From assembly GCA_033875255.1 (NCBI GenBank), contig JAWZSN010000003.1, forward strand, positions 191,501 to 255,500: a stretch of DNA of 64,000 bases, written 5' to 3'. The translations under genes were made by a program, and so were the position numbers. The notes under the pieces were generated by a model that did not search any database, was not told where the DNA came from, and worked only from the letters and a program-made list of their open reading frames with translations. Below are positions 8,664 to 16,945 of the stretch, one piece after another; positions within the stretch are counted from its first letter, which is position 1; the number at the start of each line of letters is the position of its first letter. This DNA comes from Marinimicrococcus sp033875255. GTDB taxonomy: Bacteria > Pseudomonadota > Alphaproteobacteria > Geminicoccales > Geminicoccaceae.

Positions 8664-9644
8664 TCAGTTGCCGACGGCGCGGATCGCGTCGATCCTGTCC
8701 TGACCGAACTTCTTGGCGAACTCGGCGAAGACCGGGGCCAGGGCCTCCTCGAAGGCGGCGCGGTCGACGTCCGAGACCACCGTCATGCCCTGCTTCTCGA
8801 GCTCGGCCACGCCGTCGCGGGCGTCAGCCTCGGCCTTCTCGCGCATCGCCTTGGCACCCGCCTTCGCGGCCTCGTCGAACCAGCCCTTCTCCTCGTCCGA
8901 GAGCCCGTCCCAGACCGACGGCGAGATGATGATCAGCGCCGGCGAGTAGACGTGGTTGGTGAGCGAGAGGTACTTCTGCACCTGGGCGAACTTGGCCGAG
9001 AGGATCACGCCGATCGGGTTCTCCTGGCCGTCCACCGTGCCCTGCTGCAGGGCGGTGAAGAGCTCCGGGAAGGCCATCGGCGTGGGCAGCACGCCCAGCT
9101 CGCGGAAGGCCGCCATGTGCACCTGGTTCTCCATGGTGCGGATCTTGAGGCCCTTGGCGTCCTCCGGCGTCTTCACCGCCACCTTGTTGTTGGTGAGGTT
9201 CCGAAAGCCGTTCTCGCCCCAGGCCAGCGCCACCAGCCCGTGATTGGGGAACTGGTCGAGGATCTCCTGGCCGATCTCGCCGTCGAGCACCGCATGGGCG
9301 TGCTCGTAGTCGCGGAACAGGAAGGGGATGTCGGTGATGAGCACCTCGGGCACGAAGTTGCCGACCGGGCCCGTGGAGGTGATCACCAGATCGACGGTGC
9401 CGAGCTGGGCGCCCTCGACCATCTCGCGCTCGCCGCCCAGCGCGTTGGCGGGGAACTGCTTGATGGACCACGCGCCGTTCGAGAGCTCGGTGAGCTTCTC
9501 GTTCATGGCGGTGGCGCCGACGCCGTAATGCGAGGTGGGCGCCAGCGAGTAGCCGAGCTTGAGCTCCGCCGCATCGAGTGCCGGAGCGGCGGCGAGAAGG
9601 CCCACGCCGACCGCGGCGCCGGCGAGCAGACCGTGAAAACGCAT
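8664..9644 (-). CDS. TRAP transporter solute-binding protein, DctP family
   Basis: Periplasmic solute-binding protein of 326 residues. A Sec signal peptide (AGAAVGVGLLAAAPALDAAE) is followed by the mature start LKLGYSLAPTSHYG. DctP features include FPANALGGEREMVEGAQLGTVD and GLKIRTMENQVHMAAFRELG, which holds the conserved arginine that grips the carboxylate of the ligand, and LQQGTVDGQENP. It delivers an organic acid to the Q/M membrane pair. Location 152 bp downstream of malonyl-CoA decarboxylase makes malonate the leading candidate ligand; C4-dicarboxylates cannot be excluded. Confidence 0.92.
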   Translation of the reverse strand: MRFHGLLAGAAVGVGLLAAAPALDAAELKLGYSLAPTSHYGVGATAMNEKLTELSNGAWSIKQFPANALGGEREMVEGAQLGTVDLVITSTGPVGNFVPEVLITDIPFLFRDYEHAHAVLDGEIGQEILDQFPNHGLVALAWGENGFRNLTNNKVAVKTPEDAKGLKIRTMENQVHMAAFRELGVLPTPMAFPELFTALQQGTVDGQENPIGVILSAKFAQVQKYLSLTNHVYSPALIIISPSVWDGLSDEEKGWFDEAAKAGAKAMREKAEADARDGVAELEKQGMTVVSDVDRAAFEEALAPVFAEFAKKFGQDRIDAIRAVGN

Positions 9645-9796
9645 CCTGTTCTCCCCCCAGATGGCCAGAGCCCGGCGACGGTGCGTGCGTCAGCCTCCGC
9701 CGCCAGCCGACCCGCGCCCCCGCGCGTTGTCAGCAGGAGGGGTATGCCCACAACGCAGGGCTCTGGCAACCGCCAGGCTGCAGCGGGCGCGGGCGG

Positions 9797-11125
9797 TCAG
9801 GCTTCCTGGTGCAGCGGCGGAAGCAGGCGTCGCACCGATGAGGCGTGCACCACCTCGCCGGTGTTCACGAAGGTCTCGTGGTTCCGCTCGATATGGCCCG
9901 TGTCGTAGCCGTAGTTCACCAGAAGGCCGAAGGATTCGCGCAGCCCCTTGGGCGAGGCGTCGCCCAGCCAGTTGATCCGCTCGAGCCTGGCGCCGTTGCC
10001 CAGGTGGAAGCGGGCTACCGGGTCACGCGGCCGGCTGCCCCGCTTCTCGCGCACGAGATAGTGCGAGCAGAGCCGCATCAAGAGCGGCTTCACCTGCTCG
10101 ACAAAGGCCTCGTCGCCCGGCCAGTCGGGGGTGAGGAGGCGGCGCAGCAGCGGCCGCTCCTGCGCGGTGATCACGTCGCTCTCGTCCAGCGCCAGCTCCT
10201 CCTCGAGCCACGCCGCGAAACCCGGAACCGGCGACAGCGTGGCGAAGGTCCGCAGATGCGGCAGCTCGTCCTGCAGGCTCGCCACCACCAGCTTGATCAG
10301 GAAGTTGCCGAGCGTGACGCCCCTGAGCCCGTCCTGACAGTTGCTGATCGAGTAGAAGATCGCGGTGTCGGCGCTGCGCGCGGGGGTGGCCGGCGTCTCG
10401 GCGTCGATCAGCGGGCCGACGCGGCTTGCCATGCCCTCCACCAGCGCCACCTGGACGAAGATCAGCGGCTCGTCGGGCAGGGCCGGATGGAAGAAGGCAA
10501 AGCAGCGCCGGTCGGGGGCGAGGCGGCGCTTGAGGTCTTCCAGCGCTTGCATCTTGTGCACCTTCTCGTAGCGCAGCAGCTTCTCGAGAAGGGCAGCAGG
10601 ACTGTTCCAGTCGATCCGGGTAAGGGTCAGAAAGCCGGGGTTGAACCAGCTCGCGAGGAGATGGTGCAGGTCGGCGTCGACCTCGCGCAGCTGCGGGTGG
10701 TCGGGCAGGTAGCCCAGCAGCTCCTGGCGCAGCGCGAGCAGCGCCCGGGTTCCGCCCGGCGCCATGTTCATCCGCCGGAACAGCTCCTGGCGCGGCGGCT
10801 CGGTGGTGCTCCGCAGGCGGCTCAGCGTCTCGGGCCCCGGCGCCGCGCGGTAAGCCTCGACGGCCGCCTGGATGGCGTCCGGCACCGGCCCGTAGTCGCG
10901 AGCGAGGGTCTCGAGGAAGGCCAGCCGGTCCTGCTCGGCCATGCTGCGATAGGTTTCGACCAGCTCGCGGGCGAGAGCGGCGCCCGACGCGTCGCCGCGG
11001 GTCGAGAGCAGGCTGCGGCAGAGCGCGTCGATGCTCTTGCGCCGGTTGCCCAGGCGGCCGCGCAGCAGGTCGCGGCCGGCGTCGGCGAGCGAGGTGAGGA
11101 GCTGGTCGAACATGGTGGGGCGCAT
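9797..11125 (-). CDS. matA: Malonyl-CoA decarboxylase
   Basis: Converts malonyl-CoA to acetyl-CoA and CO2. The 442-residue protein matches the MCD family end to end: an N-terminal helical domain to about residue 160, then a GNAT-like catalytic domain. Visible motifs are FHPALPDEPLIFVQVAL (about 212-228), SISNCQDGLRGVTLGNFLIK with catalytic-region serines 259/261, LSPVPGF, RFHLGNGA with His374, and HASSVR near the C-terminus. The start is ATG 11125, preceded by GAGG. Being first in a minus-strand set with a TRAP transporter recalls matPQMAB in Sinorhizobium. A malonyl-CoA synthetase (matB) and a GntR regulator (matR) are absent here, so CoA activation must come from elsewhere or by CoA transfer. 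Confidence 0.93.
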   Translation of the reverse strand: MRPTMFDQLLTSLADAGRDLLRGRLGNRRKSIDALCRSLLSTRGDASGAALARELVETYRSMAEQDRLAFLETLARDYGPVPDAIQAAVEAYRAAPGPETLSRLRSTTEPPRQELFRRMNMAPGGTRALLALRQELLGYLPDHPQLREVDADLHHLLASWFNPGFLTLTRIDWNSPAALLEKLLRYEKVHKMQALEDLKRRLAPDRRCFAFFHPALPDEPLIFVQVALVEGMASRVGPLIDAETPATPARSADTAIFYSISNCQDGLRGVTLGNFLIKLVVASLQDELPHLRTFATLSPVPGFAAWLEEELALDESDVITAQERPLLRRLLTPDWPGDEAFVEQVKPLLMRLCSHYLVREKRGSRPRDPVARFHLGNGARLERINWLGDASPKGLRESFGLLVNYGYDTGHIERNHETFVNTGEVVHASSVRRLLPPLHQEA

Positions 11126-11233
11126 GGTGCCTCGGGCTGTTCGCGGGGGTCCGGCGCCATCCTACCGTCGCCGGCGACGGCGGGGGAAGGGCACCGGCCG
11201 GCAAGCACACCCTCTTGTTCTGTTGTTTAGCCT

Positions 11234-11279
11234 GCACTAAGAAGTGCCCAGAAAACTTAATAATGCCTGTCCGGCATAA
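11234..11279. promoter_or_regulatory. AT-richer region with two dyads upstream of troA (candidate MntR operator)
   Basis: The 186-bp gap between the divergent decarboxylase and metal-transport operons has an AT-richer core. Two inverted repeats are visible: GCACT-AAGA-AGTGC (11234-11247) and TAATGCC-TGTCC-GGCATAA (11261-11279; six of seven arm positions pair). They lie 33-78 bp before the troA start, and TTAATAAT between them could serve as a -10. Because the operon ends in an MntR gene, a metal-responsive operator is expected here. The assignment is inference, since neither dyad matches a known MntR box exactly. Confidence 0.4.
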
Positions 11280-11311
11280 GCGCTGGAGGCAGACAGAAGG
11301 GGCGAACGGCG

Positions 11312-12283
11312 ATGCGCGCAGGATGGACCCGCAGGGCATGGCTCGGCATGGCGCTGGCAGCGGGGCTGGCGGCTCCTGTGGCGCCCGAGGCCGCCGAGCC
11401 GCTCAGTGCCGTCGCCACGATCGGTATGGTGGGCGATGTGGTGCGCAACGTAGGTGGCGAGCGGGTCGAGGTCACGACGCTCATGGGCGAGGGGGTCGAC
11501 CCCCATCTCTACAAGACCACGCGCACCGACATCGCGCGGATGCTCCAGGCCGACATCGTGTTCTACAACGGCCTGATGCTCGAAGGAAAAATGACCGACG
11601 CGCTGGTCCGGGTGGCCGGCGCGGGGCGGCGGGTGCACGCGGTCACCGAGCTGCTGCCCGAGAATTTTCTGCTCGAGCCGCCGGAGTTCGCCGGCGCCTT
11701 CGACCCTCATGTCTGGATGGATCCGACCGCCTGGACCCGCTCGGTCGAGGTGATCCGCGACAAGCTCGTCGAGGCCGACCCCGAGGGCGCCGAGGCCTAT
11801 CGCGCGTCGGCCGAAGCCTATGCCGGCGAGCTGCAGCGCCTCGATGCCTATGCCGAGAAGGTGCTGGAAAGCGTGCCGGAGGAGCGGCGGGTGCTGGTGA
11901 CGGCCCACGACGCCTTCAACTATTTCGGCCGCCGCTACGGGTTCCGGGTCGAGGGCATCCAGGGCCTCTCGACCGACAGCGAGGCCGGCCTGCGCCGCAT
12001 CGAGGAGCTGGTCGACCTGCTGGTCGAGCTCGAGATCCCTGCCGTGTTCATCGAATCGACCATCCCGGTGCAGACCGTGCAGGCGCTGGTCGCCGGCGCC
12101 GCGGCGCGCGGCCACGAGGTCGTGATCGGCGGCAGCCTCTTCTCCGACGCCATGGGAGCGCCCGGCAGCTACGAGGGCACCTATGTCGGGATGATCGACC
12201 ACAATGTCACCGTCATCGCGCGGGCGCTGGGCGGCAGCACGCCCGAGCGCGGCCTCAACGGCCAGCTGGCGATGCGGGAGTGA
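11312..12283 (+). CDS. troA: Metal ABC transporter substrate-binding protein, TroA type (Mn/Zn)
   Basis: Periplasmic cluster A-I metal-binding protein of 323 residues, with a signal peptide rich in Arg (RAGWTRRAW) and cleavage after APEAAE. The four expected metal ligands are present at almost the same numbers as in Treponema TroA: His65 (VDPHLY), His133 (FDPHVWMD), His199 (VTAHDAFNYFG) and Asp279 (SLFSDAMG). The family motif GIQGLSTDSEAG follows. The histidine-rich loop typical of Zn-specific ZnuA is absent, which together with the downstream MntR favours Mn2+, although TroA-type sites bind Zn2+ too. It is the first gene of a five-gene plus-strand operon (binding protein, ATPase, two permeases, regulator), the gene order of troABCDR. 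Confidence 0.92.
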   Translation: MRAGWTRRAWLGMALAAGLAAPVAPEAAEPLSAVATIGMVGDVVRNVGGERVEVTTLMGEGVDPHLYKTTRTDIARMLQADIVFYNGLMLEGKMTDALVRVAGAGRRVHAVTELLPENFLLEPPEFAGAFDPHVWMDPTAWTRSVEVIRDKLVEADPEGAEAYRASAEAYAGELQRLDAYAEKVLESVPEERRVLVTAHDAFNYFGRRYGFRVEGIQGLSTDSEAGLRRIEELVDLLVELEIPAVFIESTIPVQTVQALVAGAAARGHEVVIGGSLFSDAMGAPGSYEGTYVGMIDHNVTVIARALGGSTPERGLNGQLAMRE

Positions 12284-12290
12284 GGCCAGC

Positions 12291-13121
12291 ATGAGCTTTC
12301 TCGCCGGCCATTCGGCCGAATCCTCCAGCCCCCTGAGCAGCCGTCCTGAGCATCGCCCCGGCAGCCCCCTGGCCGTCCACGGCGTCACCGTCGCCTACAA
12401 CAAGAAGCCGGTGCTGTGGGACGTCGAGTGGGATGCGCCGGAGGGCAGGCTCATCGCCATCGTCGGGCCCAACGGAGCGGGCAAGTCGACCCTCGTGAAG
12501 GCCTGCCTCGGCCTCGTGCCGGTGGTGAGCGGGCAGGTCGCGTTCTTCGGCAGCTCGCTGCGCCGCAGCCGGCGCCTGGTCGGCTACGTGCCGCAGCGCG
12601 GCAGCGTCGATTGGGACTTTCCGGTCTCGGCCCTCGAGGTCGTGACCATGGGGCGCTACGGCATGCTCGGGTGGTGCCGCCCGGTGACCAGGCGGCACCG
12701 CGAGGCGGCGCTGGCATGCCTCGACCAGGTCGGCATGGCCGACTATGCCGGCCGGCAGATCAGCCAGCTCTCCGGCGGCCAGCAGCAGCGGGTGTTCCTC
12801 GCCCGCGCGCTGGCCCAGGAGGCGCAGCTCTATTTCATGGACGAGCCGTTCGCCGGGGTCGATGCCGCCACCGAGCGGGCCATCGTCGACGTGCTCAAGC
12901 GCCTCAAGGAGAACGGCCGCACGGTGATCGTCGTGCACCACGACCTGCAGACGGTGCGCGACTATTTCGACGAGGTGCTGCTGCTGAACATGCGGGTGGT
13001 GGCGGCCGGTCCCGTCGACAAGGTCTTCACCGTGGAGAACCTGCGCAAGACCTACGGCGCCCGCCTGGCGCTGCTCGAGCAGGCCTCGAGCGCGCTGGCC
13101 GATCTTGCGAGGGTGTCGTGA
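12291..13121 (+). CDS. troB: Metal ABC transporter ATP-binding protein, TroB type
   Basis: ATPase that powers Mn/Zn import. The ATG at 12291 lies 7 bp after the binding-protein stop. An in-frame start further upstream would overlap that gene and is rejected. Motifs: Walker A GPNGAGKST, signature LSGGQQQRV, Walker B LYFMDEPFAGVD, and the H-loop VVHHDL. The N-terminal ~25 residues before SPLAVHGVTVAY are extra and Ser/Pro-rich. Length (276 aa) is slightly above the usual ~250. The stop overlaps the next gene by 4 bases (GTGA), so translation of the permease is probably coupled. Confidence 0.93.
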   Translation: MSFLAGHSAESSSPLSSRPEHRPGSPLAVHGVTVAYNKKPVLWDVEWDAPEGRLIAIVGPNGAGKSTLVKACLGLVPVVSGQVAFFGSSLRRSRRLVGYVPQRGSVDWDFPVSALEVVTMGRYGMLGWCRPVTRRHREAALACLDQVGMADYAGRQISQLSGGQQQRVFLARALAQEAQLYFMDEPFAGVDAATERAIVDVLKRLKENGRTVIVVHHDLQTVRDYFDEVLLLNMRVVAAGPVDKVFTVENLRKTYGARLALLEQASSALADLARVS

Positions 13122-14473
13122 GCATCGGCCATGAGACCACCGTCTGGCCCTCCCTCGACGAGACCCTGCGCGTCCTGACCTTCCAGGGCGGCTTCAACAC
13201 CAGCGTGGTGCTGGTGGGCGTGACGCTGCTGGGCGTCGCCGCCGGGCTGGTGGGCACCTTTGCGGTGCTCCGCCGGCGCGCCCTGATGAGCGACACGCTG
13301 AGCCATGCCACCCTGCCGGGTATCACGCTTGCCTTCATCGCGGCGGTGATGCTGGGAGCAAGCGGCCGCAGCCTGCCGGTGCTGCTGGCGGGTGCCGCAC
13401 TCTCGGGCATCCTGGGCGTGCTCACCGTGCAGTTCATCTCGCGCCACACAAGGCTGCCCGAGGATGCCGCCATGGGGGCGGTGCTCTCGGTGTTCTTCGG
13501 CCTGGGCTTCGTGCTGCTCTCCTACATCCAGACCATGGCGACCGGCGAGCAGGGCGGGATCGGCAAGTTCATCTACGGCCAGACCGCCACCATGGGGGTC
13601 ACCGACGCCACGGTGATCGGCATCGTCGCGCTGGGCACGACGCTGGCCTCGCTGCTGCTCTTCAAGGAGTTCCGGCTGGTCTGCTTCGATCCCGACTACG
13701 CCACCGTTCTCGGCTGGCGGATCTCGCTGATCGACCTCGCGATGATGGCGCTGGTGGTGGCGGTGACGGTGGTCGGGCTGCGCGCGGTCGGCCTCATCCT
13801 GGTGATAGCGCTGGTCGTCATCCCGCCGGCCGCCGCCCGGTTCTGGACCGAGCGGCTTTGGGTAATGGCTGTGGTGGCAGCGTTCCTCGGCGGCCTGAGC
13901 GGCTATCTGGGTGCGGCCGCCTCGGCCCTCTTCCCACGCTTCCCGGCCGGCGGAATCATCGTGCTGGTGGCGGGCTTCTTCTTTCTTCTGAGCCTGCTCT
14001 TCGCCCCGGCGCGCGGTGTCCTCGCCGCCGGCTTCCGCCAGCTCCGGCTGCGCCGCGACATCGCCTCGCAGCATCTCCTGCGCGGCCTGTTCGAGGCCGG
14101 CGAGGCGGGCGGCGGCGAGGCGGTGCCCGCGGCAGCCCTGCGCAGCCGCGTCCACGGCCCGGCCGCCCGTCTGGCGCTCACCCGGCTGACCTGGCAGGGC
14201 CTGATCGCGCGGCGCCCCGATGGCCTCCGTCTGACGCCAAAGGGCCGCGAGGAGGCGCTGCGCATCACCCGCAATCACCGGCTGTGGGAGCAGTTCTTGA
14301 TGGCCTATGCCGATCTCGCTCCCTCGCACGTCGACCATTCGGCCGATCTGGTGGAGCACGTGCTCTCGAGCGATATGGTCCAGGAGCTGGAGCGCCAGCT
14401 CAGGGCGCGCGGCCGCCTGCCGCGCCATGCCGGCCCGCCGCCCAGCCCCCATCCGCTGGCAAGCGGCGCCTGA
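13118..14473 (+). CDS. troC: Metal ABC transporter permease with C-terminal DtxR-like domain (TroC fusion)
   Basis: An ABC-3 family permease (residues ~1-300) fused to a ~150-residue cytoplasmic tail. The membrane part shows about eight helices and the family motifs LMSDTLSHATLPGI and LKEFRLVCFDPDYATVLG, which couples to the ATPase. The tail begins after VLAAGFRQLRLRRDI and looks like an iron-dependent-repressor winged helix: ALTRLTWQGLIARRPDGLRLTPKG is a wing, and ITRNHRLWEQFLMAYADL with HVDHSADLVEHVL matches the DtxR metal-binding/dimerisation segment. A cytosolic metal sensor that gates transport is plausible. Such permease-repressor fusions exist in other proteobacteria, but their role is poorly documented as far as I know. 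It starts at GTG 13118, overlapping troB. Confidence 0.88.
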   Translation: MSIGHETTVWPSLDETLRVLTFQGGFNTSVVLVGVTLLGVAAGLVGTFAVLRRRALMSDTLSHATLPGITLAFIAAVMLGASGRSLPVLLAGAALSGILGVLTVQFISRHTRLPEDAAMGAVLSVFFGLGFVLLSYIQTMATGEQGGIGKFIYGQTATMGVTDATVIGIVALGTTLASLLLFKEFRLVCFDPDYATVLGWRISLIDLAMMALVVAVTVVGLRAVGLILVIALVVIPPAAARFWTERLWVMAVVAAFLGGLSGYLGAAASALFPRFPAGGIIVLVAGFFFLLSLLFAPARGVLAAGFRQLRLRRDIASQHLLRGLFEAGEAGGGEAVPAAALRSRVHGPAARLALTRLTWQGLIARRPDGLRLTPKGREEALRITRNHRLWEQFLMAYADLAPSHVDHSADLVEHVLSSDMVQELERQLRARGRLPRHAGPPPSPHPLASGA

Positions 14474-14485
14474 GGAGAGCCCGTC

Positions 14486-15487
14486 ATGCCGATCACCCTT
14501 GCAAGCTTCCTGCAGATCGACCTGCCGGCCATGCTGGCGGCCCTGCTCGCCACGGTGAGCTGCGGCCTGCTCGGCAACTTCCTCGTGCTGCGCCGCCAGA
14601 GCCTGATGGGCGACGCGATCAGCCACGCCGTGCTGCCGGGCATCGTCCTGGCCTTCCTGTTCTGGGGCTCGCGCGCCACCTGGCCGATGTTCTTCGGCGC
14701 GGCCTGCGCCGGTGTCCTGGCGGCAGTCATCATCGAGCTGGTCCGCCGCCTTGGCCGCCTCGATAGCGGCACGGCGATGGGCGTGGTGTTCTCGGTGTTC
14801 TTCGCAGGGGGCGTGGTGCTGATGGAGCAGGCCGCCGCGCACGCCGTCGATCTCGACGCCGACTGCGTCCTCTACGGCCAGCTCGAGGACATTCTCTGGC
14901 TCGCGCCCACCGACCTCGCCTCGCTTCTCGAGCCTGCGGTGTGGGCCGACATGCCGCGCGAGGTGACGACGCTGGCGCTGACCCTGGCGGTCGTCTCGGC
15001 CGTCGTGCTGCTGTTCTACAAGGAGCTCAAGCTCACCTCCTTCGATCCCGAGCTCGCCACCACGCTGGGCTTTCCTGCCGGCCTCTTCAACGTGCTGCTG
15101 ATGGTGCTGGTGGCGGCGGTCGCGGTGGCGGCATTCGAGGCGGTGGGCTCGATCCTGGTGATCGCCATGTTCATCTGCCCGGCTGCCGCCGCGCGCCTGT
15201 TCACCGACCGGCTCGGCCGACAGATCTGGCTGAGCCTGGGCTTCGCCGTGGTGGCGGCCCTGGGCGGCTACCTGCTCGCCGCCTCGGCGCCGCTCTGGGC
15301 GGGTGTGCCGAGCGCCCTCGCGGCCAGCGGCATGATCGCCGTGGTCGCAGGGGCGCTGCTCGGCGTTGCCGTCCTGTTCGCGCCCCGCTACGGTGCCCTG
15401 GCGCGGGCCATGCGCCCGAGCGAGCTGGCCGAGGCGCGCGAGCGTGCTGCAGCCGAGCCGCTCGCCACCAATCTCTCCAACCGTTGA
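14486..15487 (+). CDS. troD: Metal ABC transporter permease, TroD type
   Basis: Second ABC-3 family permease, 333 residues, without the C-terminal repressor-like tail of its partner. About eight transmembrane helices are visible, with the same landmarks: RQSLMGDAISHAVLPGIVLA in the first half, YKELKLTSFDPELATTLG (ATPase-coupling loop), and FICPAAAARLFTDR. It forms the heterodimeric channel with the upstream permease, from which it is separated by 12 bp. The stop TGA overlaps a possible TTG start of the regulator. Small acidic residues replace several positions compared with troC, as is normal for TroC/TroD pairs. Confidence 0.92.
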   Translation: MPITLASFLQIDLPAMLAALLATVSCGLLGNFLVLRRQSLMGDAISHAVLPGIVLAFLFWGSRATWPMFFGAACAGVLAAVIIELVRRLGRLDSGTAMGVVFSVFFAGGVVLMEQAAAHAVDLDADCVLYGQLEDILWLAPTDLASLLEPAVWADMPREVTTLALTLAVVSAVVLLFYKELKLTSFDPELATTLGFPAGLFNVLLMVLVAAVAVAAFEAVGSILVIAMFICPAAAARLFTDRLGRQIWLSLGFAVVAALGGYLLAASAPLWAGVPSALAASGMIAVVAGALLGVAVLFAPRYGALARAMRPSELAEARERAAAEPLATNLSNR

Positions 15488-15495
15488 GTTCGCCC

Positions 15496-15975
15496 GTGAG
15501 CCGCGCCGTCCCCAAGCTAGCCGACGCCGACCTGCAGGCTGCCCGGTTCGAGCGTATCCGCGACGATCATCGCACCGAGATCGCCGAGGATTATGTCGAG
15601 CTGATCGCCGACCTGATCGAGGCCACCGGCGAGGCGCGCGGCGTCGATCTGGCAGGCCGTCTCGGCGTGGCCAATGCCACGGTGAACAATGCCGTGGCCC
15701 GCCTGCAGCGCGACGGCCTGGTGCGCTCCGAGCCATACCGGTCGATCTTTTTGACCGAGAAGGGCTGGGAGCTGGCGCGCTACTGCCGCCGCCGCCACCG
15801 CATCGTGCTGGACTTCCTCCATGCGATCGGGGTGTGCCCGACGACGGCGGCGATCGACGCGGAGGGCATCGAGCACCATGTGAGCCCCGAGACCCTGGAG
15901 GCCCTCGAGCGGGTCATTTCCCTCGATCTCGCCGGCCGGGGCCTGCTCGACGAGCGCACCGGCCCGACCCGCTGA
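15496..15975 (+). CDS. mntR: Manganese-responsive transcriptional regulator, MntR family
   Basis: DtxR/MntR-type winged-helix repressor of 159 residues that binds Mn2+ and represses uptake genes. The GTG at 15496 gives the usual length; a TTG at 15484 that overlaps the troD stop is the alternative. It closely resembles E. coli MntR along its length: EIAEDYVELIADLIEATGEA, the HTH LAGRLGVANATVNNAVARLQRDGLV, wing SIFLTEKGWELA, and the metal-binding segment RRHRIVLDFLHAIGV with DAEGIEHHVS. As last gene of the operon it likely autoregulates through the dyads upstream of troA. A GC-rich hairpin without a U-tract (15979-15995) follows the stop. Confidence 0.92.
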   Translation: MSRAVPKLADADLQAARFERIRDDHRTEIAEDYVELIADLIEATGEARGVDLAGRLGVANATVNNAVARLQRDGLVRSEPYRSIFLTEKGWELARYCRRRHRIVLDFLHAIGVCPTTAAIDAEGIEHHVSPETLEALERVISLDLAGRGLLDERTGPTR

Positions 15976-15978
15976 GAA

Positions 15979-15995
15979 CCGGCCGCGTCGGCCGG
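15979..15995 (+). terminator. GC-rich hairpin after mntR
   Basis: CCGGCC-GCGTC-GGCCGG, 6-bp arms directly after the mntR stop. No U-run follows, so intrinsic termination would be weak. It may only stall polymerase or protect the 3' end. Confidence 0.35.
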
Positions 15996-16104
15996 GCCCA
16001 GCGGCGCGCTCGCCGCAGCCTCGTCGGCACGGTCCTGCTCCGCTGCCCGGCGCCGTCGCCTCTGCCCGGTCCCCGCGCCGTGCTCCAGAAGGAGCGGAGC
16101 GGGC

Positions 16105-16371
16105 CTAGCCCTGGGCGCGGACATCCCACGCAAGTGCCAGGACGCGGCGTGGCACGGGAGCCGGTGCTGCCTGCTTCGGCCGCTCGATGCGGTCGCCGGC
16201 CGCTGCACGGCGCCGGCGCTTGCGCTCCAGCTCGCTCACCAGCAGCAGCGCCCTCGTGTCGATGCTGGGCTCCCTGGTCACGATCATGTCGTTGGCGATA
16301 GCCGCCCTGTGGCGCAGGAGTCGCAGGACATCGGGCGCCGCCGCCCGTGTGTGCTCGTCTATGATGATCAT
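16105..16371 (-). CDS. Small hypothetical protein (88 aa)
   Basis: I do not recognise it. Reading from ATG 16371, which has GGAAGAGA nine bases upstream, gives a short protein starting MIIIDEHTRAAAPDVLRLLR. It has a hydrophobic-amphipathic N-terminal half, a very basic centre (ELERKRRRRAAAGDR) and a Pro/Ala tail. No signal peptide or membrane segment is visible. A longer in-frame reading from 16506 exists, but its extra residues look non-coding. The gene is isolated between the tro operon and an equally small gene on the other strand. The ribosome binding site and codon use support it; no homology does. Confidence 0.45.
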   Translation of the reverse strand: MIIIDEHTRAAAPDVLRLLRHRAAIANDMIVTREPSIDTRALLLVSELERKRRRRAAAGDRIERPKQAAPAPVPRRVLALAWDVRAQG

Positions 16372-16635
16372 CGTGCCGTCTCTTCCCCCAGCAGCCGCCC
16401 GGCGGCGCGTTTGCCGGCCATCGACCGTACCCGCCTTTTGCTTTTGATGCCGAGCGGACTGGAAACCGGCGACCACCGCAAAGGTTGCCTCTGCACAACG
16501 GGCCACTCCACGCTCACGCGAGGATACTGTGACATTTCCGTCATAGTCCGGGGCGACCGGGGCGAGCCACGGACTGAGCGCAGAGGCGACGCGTCAGTGG
16601 GGCAACCAGAACCGTTTGGCCTTTGGGGGACGGAC

Positions 16636-16872
16636 ATGACCGAGGCGAAGGAGGGCAGCAATCTCGCTGCCGACGCCGAGATTCTCTGGCTGAGCCAGCA
16701 ACTCGCCGCCCAGGACGACCCGCACGACCGGGCTTTGGCCCTGTGCTGTCTCGAGGAACTGGCCCGCGAGGCACCCCCCGTCGTCGCGCGACGCGCTGCG
16801 GGCGTCCTCGCTGCGAGCTTCGGCATCGACACCCGCGAGCTGCCGCCCCGACTCCCCGCGGCCCGGCGCTGA
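16636..16872 (+). CDS. Small hypothetical protein (78 aa)
   Basis: Unrecognised short soluble protein starting at ATG 16636 with GGGGGAC upstream. The sequence is acidic and helical (LAADAEILWLSQQLAAQDDP, ALCCLEELAREAPPVVARRAA) with a CC pair near the centre. No export signal or known motif. The 129-bp gap upstream holds TGAC-ATTTCC-GTCA (16539-16552), a small dyad that could be part of its control region. It may be a regulator-sized orphan; function is not inferred. Confidence 0.5.
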   Translation: MTEAKEGSNLAADAEILWLSQQLAAQDDPHDRALALCCLEELAREAPPVVARRAAGVLAASFGIDTRELPPRLPAARR

Positions 16873-16945
16873 CATCCGGCATCAGCTTGCCGCAAGGGCC
16901 GAACGGGCCGACGCGGCCTGCGGTCCGGGCAGATCGGAAGGCGCC

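Noticed and set aside
6733..8703. Long His/Asp/Glu-rich open frame on the plus strand (and similar ones at 13052-15736, 22769-26636 and 27471-29627)
   Set aside because: These are antisense shadows of membrane-protein genes in very GC-rich DNA. Their translations are strings of HR/DE/GG with no domain, while the opposite strand encodes clear conserved proteins.
16594..16875. 93-codon minus-strand frame opposite the small gene at 16636
   Set aside because: Weaker start context and unlikely composition; the plus-strand reading has a better ribosome binding site and codon use.
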